Shown: piece after piece, positions 12,501-17,206 of the stretch
How the letters are laid out: the number at the start of each line of letters is the position of its first letter
Numbering within the stretch: the first letter of the stretch is position 1
From: Candidatus Omnitrophica bacterium UBA1562
Lineage (GTDB): Bacteria > Omnitrophota > Gorgyraeia > Gygaellales > Profunditerraquicolaceae
NCBI GenBank assembly: GCA_002322525.1
Contig: DCOU01000096.1
Span: 1 to 17,206, forward strand
Length of the DNA: 17,206 nt
Direction: 5' to 3'
Program-made: the position numbers and the translations under genes
Notes under the pieces: generated by a model
Databases searched by the model: none
What the model was told of the DNA's origin: nothing
What the model saw: only the letters and a program-made list of their open reading frames with translations

Positions 12501-15500
12501 TACCGACTATATTAATATTTATTTGTAAAACCTCGCTCAGAACGGAAATTCTTTTTAGCAGGATCAGTTCTTCTTCTTGACCTTCTATCAATTTGATAAT
12601 CTCTAACCTTTCTTTCGCCTCATACAAACTTGATCTGGTAGACTCAAACCCCCTTATCCATTTTGTCAGTTGAACATCTAGCGCTTTTATCTTAATTTCC
12701 GGCCAGCATTCTATAATTTCTTGCCACGTTTCTATTAATCTATCCGGCCTGTATGCCAGCGACAAAAGTATTCCCTTAAGATTAGCGGCATAGATATACC
12801 CTCTTTCATCATCCCCGGCCTTCCAGCTATTGTCATGTAATAACCTTTTGGTAATATCAGCTGTAACGCCAATATGCTGAGCAAGAATAGATATATTTTT
12901 CTCTAAAGCTTGCCCGGGTGTAAGAGCGCCTATATAGGCTGGCTTGAAATATTTTTCAGTTATGCTCATGATATGCCTATCCACATCAGCTTCTTTCATG
13001 AACCCGCTAGCCACTTCCATATCAAGAATCGGGATCGCCACTTTTATTATCAGGTCATATCCTGTCTTGATTTTTGCTTTCTTCAGGCGCCTATACAAAT
13101 CTGTCAAGGGTACAACAATATTAATGCCGCTAAATGAGTCATCTCGCTCTAACCTGCATCTTAAACGATTGCTCACAATGACCCTAAAAATATATTTACA
13201 AACACGGCTAACATTTCTTATGCCCTCTTGTCCAACACCTATGGTAATCTGTTTTCTCTCAATAATCTCTTTGATTGCATTGAAATAGAAACCTTCCGCT
13301 ATCCAATAGTAAAAAATCAAATCTTTAATCTTAAACCCCGCCCATAAGGCGGATAACGGGATTATATACAATGCGTATGGAGTTATTTCAAGCGGCATTA
13401 TGTTTAATGCGTATATGACTATACCCAAGCGAAGTAAAATATACGCAAAGGAGACAAAAGGCAATGTAAATAAAAAGGGGAGCGCAGCATATACGCTAAA
13501 GAATATCTTGCGATACCACGCTGCTTCTTGTGTCATTACTTTTAAAATAGCGCCCCGCATTATAAAGTCCTTGCGTAACGCTCTTCCTATTCCCATGGTG
13601 CGGATATTAATAATCTTATCCATAACTTTTCTTCTTAATCCCGGCGGCAGCGCTAACATTGATTTTTCAAAACGCTCCAAAGAAGCAGGCCCTAGAAGTT
13701 TCTGGTCAAAATAAATATTGAATTCTGTCTGGGAGGCGCGCCTAAAGATAAAAATGAGAGTTACAGTAATTACCGCTGCTAAGGCTCCTGCTATGCCTAG
13801 ATAAAGAGAAATTATACCCTGAAAACTAAATATACGGCTTGTTAAGACTACCGATTCCAAGAATAAAATTTCATAAATAAACAGGCGTTGGCGAAGTTTC
13901 GCAACCTCGAACAACAAGCCATATTCTTCGCCCTCCCTTATTCCTTTCTCTGTCCACATTAATAAAAATAAGGAACCAGCTGTTATCACAAACATTATCC
14001 CCCAAAAAGGATAGTGAGTTACCGTGAAATCAAACCTCAGAATCCCTTCTTCTAATAATGAAGGCAGGGCGGAGAGCGTAAGGTTGGATAACATCCAGGC
14101 TATCCCCATTATGGTCACGGCAAAGATAATTACTTTATCTAAAGCTGCGGAATAACGCAGATATTGACTACCAATAATTCTTTTTATGGCGAAGTTTAAA
14201 AGTGGGCTAATTGAAACTTCCGGGACTTCTTCTGGCGAAATGCCCTCCGGTAAGGGTAAAGAATTAGTTGCAACAATAAGCCGTGGCGGCATCTGCCAAA
14301 CAAACTTTCCCTGGACCACTCGAGAGAATGTATTCGTTTTTGGCCGTGAATCGTCGGTAAGATGGGCTAATTCTTCTTTGGAGAGCCCAGTAACAAAAGG
14401 CTCGTATCCAGAGTTAAATTTCCTGTGAGAAACACCGGTAAGTATCCTTCTCCACTTAAGGCCTTGGTGAATAACCAAAGACGCCACCGCTACCTTCAGG
14501 CTTTCACCTGTACTGGTCTCATCATCTATCATAAACACCCAGGCATCATTCATATTAGCGATACCTAAGTAGTGCCTCTCTCCAACTAATACCCTATCTT
14601 CTTTTAAATAAATTCCTTCTTTGGTACGCACCTTCGGTAAATATCCTGTGTAGATGTGGATTTTTTCAATGGGTAGCAGATACTGTTTTGCTATGGACAT
14701 CCTCAGAATTCCTGCTGCCTCCTCAATATATCTAAAGGCCCCTTTATCCGGAGCAACTAATATCAGAGGATGCCTCTTTAATTCACTCTCTATCCTTTCG
14801 CCTATGCGGATTATTTCTTCTTGAGAAACTGGTTCTTGAGGTAACGCACACCCTATCTCTTTGGCCAGCACCTCAAAGAATAAATACTCCGCTATTTGCA
14901 CAAAGCTATTTATATTGAACAGGGATATCTTGCGGTACCTATCCAAAGATATGGCACCCTTCTTTTTACTCTGCCCTAATCCTACCCACCCGCTTTCGTT
15001 ACCATAATGGACATTATCTACAAAATGCATGTCGGTTAACCAATTAGAAAGTAAAACCATTGTTCCTGCAGAAACTGCTTCTCCGTACGTATCAGCGCGG
15101 TCCTTACGCGCAAGCCCCTCATAAGCATTAACCAAAGAAATGTGATTAACCCCGGCGCGCCTTAACGCTATCAGAGTCAAAAAGAGATGTATGATATTGC
15201 GGCTGTTTTCTGTAGAATGAACAAGGATAATGTCATCTTTGGGCCTTAGATCTTCAGGCAAGATAATATCATAATGCCCCCCTGCTTGTTCAGATACGGT
15301 TACCCCAAAACTAGATGCGCCAATACCTCTCGCCAGCTTTTCGGTATCATCCTGGAATCTCGGTTGAATGAAAAGAACTTTTTCTATCTTTCCCTGAGGA
15401 AGGCGTTTAGAATGTAAGGACATTACTGGCCCTGAAAAGATAGCTCCACTAGCAGTAATGACCTTGCTACTGAAAAACTTAAGTAGCTCTAATAGGATTT

Positions 15501-17206
15501 TGTCTGCGTCTACAATATCTCCTGTAGGAGTAAGCCGTGATTCCCAATCCATTAATTGCAATATCTTCTCTTTAGCGCCATATAAGTTCAAGGCATCCAT
15601 GAGTAAGAGTGTCGCCAGCAAGTGATCATGAGAAGTAACCGGCCTTTTGTCACTTACCCCTACCTGCATATGATTAGCAGTTATATTCTGCGATATATCT
15701 TGCAGGTAACGAGCGATTGAAACCCTCGCCCCTTTTATTTCTGGAGCATTATGTATTGTCACTAGCGGCTCTCCATCCGAGAAACGTGTTACAGAATAAT
15801 CGGGGATGACCCCTAGAGGTTCTGTTAAGTTAGCTGCCCCGACTGATATGGATAATCCTGACGGCATAAGCTTAAGGGGGTATTTTCCGATTGCGCCCCC
15901 TGAATCTAACTGCCTCTTTCTATCAAGTATATCCTTTATCTTCTCGCCGAGCTGTCCATCCTTAATGTGCAAAGACGCCTCAGTCTTTCCTTTGATAATC
16001 TTATCCTTAAAGAATTTTGTCAGGCCTTCAAAATCATATCCTCTTACATAATCACGTATATCAATAAGGTGCCTCAGTTGCGCGAAGATGCTGGAAAACC
16101 CTCCCAGTCTATACTTTTGGTTCTCGGGCACTCTGGAAACTAAGAGACGGCCTAATGCTTCTACTTCCTCCTTGGTGACCTCATCTACCTTCCCCAAGTA
16201 TTCGCTTATTTCAGCGCTCGTCAACCAGCCTATATCCTCATCATCCTCTCTGTATACTGCCAGATTATCTACCTCTGCAGCCAAAGCTTTCATCTGTTGG
16301 CGTATCGTCTTCTTTAAATCCGAGATAAGCATTAGCAATTCAGCCGCTGCTAAACCAACATCACTAAGTTCCCTTTTTATATAAAAATCTCGGATTTGGG
16401 GCATAAAAGTCAGCAGGCAGCCGGCGGCTTCCTGCATATTCCCTGTTTCAATGGCCCTTAAAAGGTATAATGCATTCACCAAAAACACTTTTTCTCTTTT
16501 AGGATAGCCGCCAGCAATATCCGGAATGCGCTCAATTGCCTCCTCTACTTTTCTCCATTGTCTATACTTAAACAAGGAATAAAATTCTTGCCTCTCTTTA
16601 CCTGCCACTACCAGATCTTCTATAGTAAGGAAGCGGCCGATGATAATATCCACGGCTTCTAATACAACTTCTTGTGCATTAGTAATGATAGAAAGAAATA
16701 TTCTAAATTTCTCCGTATCCCGCATCGCCTCACCGTTAGCGTCGCTTAAGCCTTTGGTGATGTGGCTGATGAGTTCGTGGTAGAGGATTTCCAGTTGTTT
16801 AGATTCGGAGAAGCTGAAGAAGTAGGGGTTGATAAATACGGTTTTGGAATTGATGTCGCAGGCGGCGACATAAGGTAGACCAGCTTGAGGATTAACACCG
16901 AGCTTTCTGCGGTCGGTGGTGATAATTAAAGTAGATTCGGGAGGAGCGCGGGTTAGCTGGTTAAGTTTATTTAGTTGCTGCACTAGGATACCTTCCCAGC
17001 CTTCATAGAATTTGCCTTCCTTTAGGGTTAAGGAATATTTACCGTCTTCTATATTTGCCTGTGCCTTCGCTATTGTTTTTTCTGTTCCATCGCTATATGT
17101 AGCTACTGCTTTTTGCTGGGCTTCTTCAGGCACAGTTAAAGGATAGGCGTTAGCAGCGCCTTGCTCTTTTTCTCCTATCAGCGCCTGATTCGCCTTCAGG
17201 TATTCT
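1..17206 (-). CDS. Giant multidomain membrane protein, internal fragment (no start, no stop)
   Basis: A single uninterrupted minus-strand frame of about 5,735 codons fills the window. I read every plus-strand triplet in phase with base 1 and found no TTA, CTA or TCA. Chance survival of that many codons is about (61/64)^5735, effectively nil. The translation contains an FtsK motor, a CheB esterase, PRPP-synthetase-like, nitrilase-like and M50-like domains, four membrane clusters and long helical linkers, all in the same frame, so frameshift fusion inside the window is excluded. No start or ribosome binding site can be chosen because the frame enters already open. The true protein is longer than 5,735 residues. 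No stop codon needs recoding. Giant ORFs of this kind are known from Candidatus Omnitrophota; that assignment is inferred from size and architecture. The function of the whole is unknown; a membrane-anchored multi-enzyme or scaffold machine is a guess. Confidence 0.97.
541..1739 (-). other. Unrecognised post-motor region, possible winged helix, within the giant CDS
   Basis: Residues about 5156-5556. A Pro/Ser/Gln linker (about 1720-1640) leaves the motor, followed by a strand-rich part (DLLILGQR, YYFNIV, EIGQITVEVIAE; 1590-1470). At 1153-1287 two short helices and a hairpin (TISRLWIRLIRSGLLWV, then PVYEI) look like a winged helix. FtsK gamma domains are winged helices, but here the match is only structural and by eye. 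Later segments (1150-600) are mixed and unrecognised, ending in a highly basic stretch (about 680-600) beside the membrane. Confidence 0.4.
1740..2950 (-). other. FtsK/SpoIIIE-type DNA translocase motor, within the giant CDS
   Basis: Residues about 4752-5155 contain the alpha and beta parts of an FtsK motor. The alpha part has the family's Gly-Val-Lys-rich strand and ILGLRDIL (family LREVL). The core has the MPHLLVAGTTGGGKS stretch with Walker A at 2470-2493 (Lys 2473-2475, residue 4911), FIDLKGGLEL (family IDPKxxEL), and VVIVIDEFAEL with Walker B Asp-Glu at 2173-2178. It continues with RIAQAGRACGVHLVLSTQRPS, then IKANLPARIAFQL, SADSITIL, and GAEELLGRGDAL, all diagnostic of FtsK. These proteins form hexamers that pump double-stranded DNA using ATP. 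Every motor motif looks intact, so ATPase and translocation are plausible. A typical C-terminal gamma (KOPS-reading) domain is not obvious. Confidence 0.95.
2995..3839 (-). other. Transmembrane cluster C ahead of the FtsK motor, within the giant CDS
   Basis: Residues about 4456-4737 hold about six or seven hydrophobic segments: CPAGILGLIIAFLGF (near 3830), FFFLI (near 3740), VVIRFVMILGFIGTVAATAWL (near 3650), FALLPYASLFILYLVAI (near 3510), VYLGYFICLFSMMALIL (near 3270), ILPLILLLVLMGVAVLVG (near 3090) and SLAGAAGAVLVLGMM (near 3010). True FtsK and SpoIIIE proteins have four membrane helices before a linker and motor. Here there are more helices and almost no linker, so this is not a standard FtsK N-terminus. 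Confidence 0.75.
3840..4215 (-). other. M50 (site-2 protease)-like membrane module 2, HERGH intact, within the giant CDS
   Basis: Residues about 4331-4456. LAVYLHERGHKEAAQRAG carries a full HEXXH site (4171-4185), followed by a WVQLWRG segment, an RAGIERNILFSVAFIL helix (family GPxxNxxxA), and a further helix with SLSHIITFMVEF. The spacing equals that of module 1, and the WKDLF/WVQLW, PP and RN/IN landmarks line up, so the two are duplicates. Zinc binding by the two His and activation of water by Glu are possible here. The usual third ligand (Asp) is not evident; the SxSH helix or the Glu in VEF might substitute. If active it would cleave substrates within or near the membrane. Confidence 0.6.
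4366..4551 (-). repeat. Protein tandem repeat, unit B (about 62 residues)
   Basis: Residues about 4219-4280. It starts RWAEV, passes VGKTPEQLTMTDF, then YGGKK, and ends LVGLLNSYRKG, matching unit A position by position with a five-residue insertion after GGK. A charged spacer of about 36 residues (4659-4552) separates the two. The unit ends about 35 residues before M50-like module 2. Confidence 0.7.
4660..4830 (-). repeat. Protein tandem repeat, unit A (about 57 residues)
   Basis: Residues about 4126-4182. The unit begins RWA, has a helix ending in LG, then LT, a Phe, GGKTL, and closes on SYRRKG. Unit B repeats this layout with identical RWA, LT, Phe, GGK and SYRKG landmarks. The alternation of helices and the basic SYR(R)KG end resemble small helical nucleic-acid-binding or protein-binding modules, but I do not know the family. 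Confidence 0.7.
4831..5649 (-). other. Gly/Ala-rich membrane end, basic linker and helical region, within the giant CDS
   Basis: Residues about 3853-4125. The last Gly/Ala/Val-rich hydrophobic part of module 1 ends at about 5640. A basic linker with many Arg, Lys and Ser (5620-5560) follows, then about 240 residues of helical sequence with no recognised motif (5560-4831). The base composition between about 5590 and 5830 is visibly richer in G and C than its surroundings. The helical part leads directly into the tandem repeat and may contain a more divergent related unit, which I could not confirm. Confidence 0.4.
5650..6090 (-). other. M50 (site-2 protease)-like membrane module 1, HELGN, within the giant CDS
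   Basis: Residues about 3706-3853. A short hydrophobic lead (ILSPVVVP) is followed by HELGN (6055-6069), then LLQAQLTGR, a WKDLF segment, and GGVIINVLIAPILLILF (5890-5950 region). That order follows M50 site-2-protease relatives: HELGH with a small amphipathic follow-on, a soluble loop, then a GPxxNxxxA helix. The final His of HEXXH is Asn, so one zinc ligand is lost. The third metal ligand (Asp in the family's NPxPxLDG) cannot be seen; a LAIAHLIHAFIEI helix is in that place. It is probably a pseudoprotease. It is clearly related to module 2, about 1.9 kb further on. Confidence 0.6.
6190..8984 (-). other. Long unrecognised helical region within the giant CDS
   Basis: Residues about 2741-3672, some 930 in all, are soluble, rich in Lys, Arg, Glu, Leu and Ile, and predicted by eye to be nearly all helical. 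There is no clear membrane segment. Parts such as the Leu-rich stretch at about 8100-7870 and the segment at about 7100-6720 have the regular helix-pair look of an alpha-solenoid, but I could not define a repeat unit. A short aromatic strand part (IAVFQYRYIIPPAGRR, near 7400-7350) interrupts it. No enzyme motif is visible. It joins the nitrilase-like domain to the first M50-like module. Confidence 0.45.
8985..9760 (-). other. Carbon-nitrogen hydrolase (nitrilase) domain with Cys-to-Ser nucleophile, within the giant CDS
   Basis: Residues about 2482-2741 follow the nitrilase fold in order. FLCLPEYY carries the catalytic Glu (9664-9666, residue 2514). LIIGGSLIE and YNTCYIFNRG are the usual strands, and GRYRKVNL carries the catalytic Lys (9436-9438, residue 2590). 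GLKIAVLLSNDILDP stands where the family has GxxICxDxxxPE, so the nucleophile Cys is Ser (9337-9339, residue 2623). Later strands VFVPFIS, NGWYVIKVGGVG and the GRSRVFSREGILA then IILIEL ending match the family's closing sheet. Length (about 260 residues) is normal. Loss of Cys predicts no ordinary amidase or nitrilase activity. It may bind a ligand, or use Ser weakly. Confidence 0.85.
9785..10640 (-). other. Transmembrane cluster B within the giant CDS
   Basis: Residues about 2189-2474 contain about eight or nine hydrophobic segments, including GGLFIIHPLIVALGLTLVYV (near 10530-10460), MVIISTAFMTIFGVIY (near 10310), GGVLAMGVSFGVLGFIL (near 10170), VAGIVLVILAVILLF (near 10115), and the pair at about 9970 and 9830. 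It leads straight into the nitrilase-like domain. Membrane helices followed by a carbon-nitrogen hydrolase domain is also the layout of apolipoprotein N-acyltransferase (Lnt), but I see no Lnt-specific motif in the helices, so only the architecture is similar. Confidence 0.75.
10641..11220 (-). other. Unrecognised soluble region after CheB, within the giant CDS
   Basis: Residues about 1996-2189 start with a run of five serines plus Val-Ser (11200-11220), a flexible linker leaving the CheB fold. An aromatic-rich segment follows (WRWDTALCLPYSGRRYYD, near 10990-10930), then a strand-rich part (SLRVNLVCRF, then KTITLYIAL) and an acidic linker before the membrane. I recognise no family and see no catalytic motif. 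Confidence 0.4.
11221..11850 (-). other. CheB-type protein-glutamate methylesterase domain, triad intact, within the giant CDS
   Basis: Residues about 1786-1995 match the CheB C-terminal catalytic domain over its usual length of roughly 190 residues. Landmarks in order are VIVVGASRKG (family IGASTGG; Ser at 11773-11775, residue 1811), IIVSHHIVPP (family VQHMP; His at 11698-11700, residue 1836), GMVLIAEDV (family GxxYxAP), VDKLFTSAAGSLG (family VDxLFxSAA), ILSGIGTDGTEGAK (family LTGMGxDGAxG; Asp at 11380-11382, residue 1942), and MPWAAIVAGVVDDILPAEEIA. The Ser-His-Asp triad is complete. CheB removes methyl groups from (or deamidates) chemoreceptor glutamates. No receiver domain precedes it and no CheR, receptor or CheA sequence is in the window, so its substrate is unknown. 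Activity is plausible but the GAS-RK-G substitution in the nucleophile loop is unusual. Confidence 0.93.
11870..12060 (-). other. Metzincin-like zinc helix with a missing histidine, within the giant CDS
   Basis: Residues about 1716-1779 contain HEIGAYLGRSH (11884-11916). Compared with the metzincin signature HEXXHXXGXXH, the first His, the catalytic Glu, the Gly turn and the third His are all at the correct positions, but the second His is Ala. It is preceded by a strand (LVIYLNN) and a helix, as in a protease active-site helix. Losing one of three zinc ligands should weaken or abolish hydrolysis, so this is more likely a pseudoprotease or a binding module. The module is far smaller than a full metzincin catalytic domain. 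It sits about 20 residues ahead of the CheB domain. Confidence 0.55.
12120..13239 (-). other. Unrecognised soluble region with coiled coil, within the giant CDS
   Basis: Residues about 1323-1696. The first part (13239-12660) is mixed alpha/beta with strands such as INIVVPL and LIIKVAIPIL, and I do not recognise it. Residues about 1522-1616 (12640-12360) are long charged helices with heptad-like Leu/Ile spacing, probably a coiled coil broken by one hydrophobic stretch (INININVGILIYDLI region without the charged residues). A short Arg/Ser-rich segment (about 12300-12240) follows, a likely flexible linker. No catalytic motif is visible. The coiled coil may give oligomerisation or spacing ahead of the metzincin-like and CheB modules. 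Confidence 0.45.
13240..14190 (-). other. Transmembrane cluster A within the giant CDS
   Basis: Residues about 1006-1322 contain roughly six to eight hydrophobic segments. Examples are VIIFAVTIMGIAW (near 14110), FWGIMFVITAGSLFLLMW (near 13990), the LGIAGALAAVITVTLIFIF stretch (13745-13800) and three or four between 13500 and 13270. A soluble, basic loop lies at about 13740-13505. The cluster resembles no transporter family I can name. It anchors the PRPP-synthetase-like tandem to the membrane and separates it from the coiled-coil and CheB part. Confidence 0.75.
14330..15390 (-). other. PRPP-synthetase-like domain, copy 2 (both halves), within the giant CDS
   Basis: Residues about 606-959 follow ribose-phosphate pyrophosphokinase from end to end. 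The order is an opening strand and helix (VLFIQP then TEKLARGIGA), DDIILVHST for the family's DVFIIQST, and HLFLTLIALRRAGVNHISLV for its LMELLIMIDALKRAxAxxITAV. ARKDR (15097-15111) then stands for ARQDR, LVAPDKGA (14737-14760) for VVSPDVGG, and IDDETSTGES (14500-14529) for the PRPP-binding VDDxxDTGGT loop. The FSDGE ATP loop is missing in this copy but present in copy 1. Relative to the family there are insertions of about 45 residues between ARKDR and LVAPD and about 20 before the PRPP loop. The acidic pair Asp-Asp and Thr-Gly of the PRPP loop remain, but the loop's later Asp is Ser. Activity is doubtful; a phosphoribosyl or nucleotide sensor is an alternative. Confidence 0.85.
15430..15860 (-). 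other. PRPP-synthetase-like N-half, copy 1 (RFSDGE loop), within the giant CDS
   Basis: Residues about 449-592 match the N-terminal half of ribose-phosphate pyrophosphokinase. RFSDGE (15769-15786, residues 474-479) is identical to the family's ATP-contacting loop, whose Phe, Asp and Glu bind ATP in true enzymes. It is followed at suitable spacing by a LLLMDALNLYGA segment, equivalent to the family's LLIMIDALKRASA helix, and by ADKILLELLKFFSSKVITA, which aligns with its AKLVADLL..GADRVIT helix-strand. The family's YGYARQDRK segment is not conserved here. No C-terminal half with a PRPP loop follows. Instead a second N-half-like copy begins immediately, so this looks like a duplicated half domain. 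It is unlikely to make PRPP on its own; ligand binding or partnership with copy 2 is possible. Confidence 0.75.
15861..16689 (-). other. Unrecognised helical stretch within the giant CDS
   Basis: Residues about 173-449 are rich in Glu, Lys, Leu and Ala with regular amphipathic spacing. They read as successive helices, for example around the QQMKALAAEVDNL segment. I see no membrane segment, nucleotide-binding loop or metal motif, and no family I recognise. It separates the HELISH module from the first PRPP-synthetase-like module and is probably a helical spacer or protein-interaction surface. That role is inferred only from composition. Confidence 0.4.
16690..16995 (-). other. Metal-site-like module with HELISH (HEXXXH) motif, within the giant CDS
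   Basis: Residues about 71-172 look like an alpha/beta segment followed by a helix carrying HELISH (16762-16779). The order is a beta strand (STLII), a Cys-Asp-Ile strand, an FINP strand and then the HE-containing helix. This is the layout seen before the zinc helix of many small gluzincin-like proteases. The spacing is HEXXXH rather than HEXXH. HEXXXH is known to bind zinc in dipeptidyl peptidase III (M49), but the surroundings here do not resemble M49. A Gly and an Asp follow (TKGLSD), so an inserted residue in an ordinary HEXXH site is also possible. Catalytic activity is unproven. The module lies upstream of the PRPP-synthetase-like tandem. Confidence 0.45.

Noticed and set aside
12944..13288. 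Plus-strand ORFs of 114 and 75 codons around this position
   Set aside because: They overlap each other in different frames and lie opposite continuous minus-strand coding sequence.
1..17206. Separate minus-strand genes with translational coupling, internal starts and terminators
   Set aside because: No in-frame stop separates any pair of domains, and no hairpin-plus-T-run or gap was seen between them.

Overview
The whole 17.2 kb window is one open reading frame on the minus strand. Read in triplets from base 1, the plus strand never shows TTA, CTA or TCA (the complements of stop codons). The frame therefore runs from 17205 to 1, about 5,735 codons, and leaves the window at both ends with neither start nor stop. 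No intergenic gap, promoter, terminator, RNA gene, CRISPR array or insertion sequence is visible. Residue numbers below count from the window's right edge (residue 1 = 17203-17205), not from the true N-terminus.

The translation is coherent protein with recognisable domains, not a chance opening. Bacterial ORFs of this size that mix membrane segments, degenerate protease motifs and enzyme domains are best known from Candidatus Omnitrophota, so that phylum is the likeliest source. This is inference: no marker gene is present.

Order along the protein, from high to low coordinates: (1) a HEXXXH metal-site-like module and a long helical stretch (17205-15860); (2) a tandem of PRPP-synthetase-like (phosphoribosyltransferase-fold) modules (15860-14330); (3) membrane cluster A (14190-13240); (4) an unrecognised and coiled-coil stretch (13239-12120); (5) a metzincin-like motif lacking one zinc histidine, followed directly by a CheB-type methylesterase domain with its catalytic triad kept (12060-11221); (6) an unrecognised stretch and membrane cluster B, then a carbon-nitrogen hydrolase (nitrilase) domain whose nucleophile Cys is Ser (11220-8985); (7) about 930 residues of charged helical sequence (8984-6190); (8) two related M50 (site-2-protease)-like membrane modules, one HELGN and one HERGH, separated by a helical region with a roughly 60-residue tandem repeat (6090-3840); (9) membrane cluster C feeding an apparently complete FtsK/SpoIIIE-type translocase motor (3840-1740); (10) an unrecognised tail with a possible winged-helix segment, then membrane cluster D running off the left edge (1739-1).

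If expressed as one chain, this would be a multi-pass inner-membrane protein. It would carry, in cis, a DNA-pump-like ATPase, a CheB-like esterase and several enzyme folds whose active sites are partly eroded. The mixture of intact sites (FtsK, CheB) and damaged ones (nitrilase, metzincin, one M50 copy) suggests some domains work as motors or enzymes while others serve as binding or structural parts.
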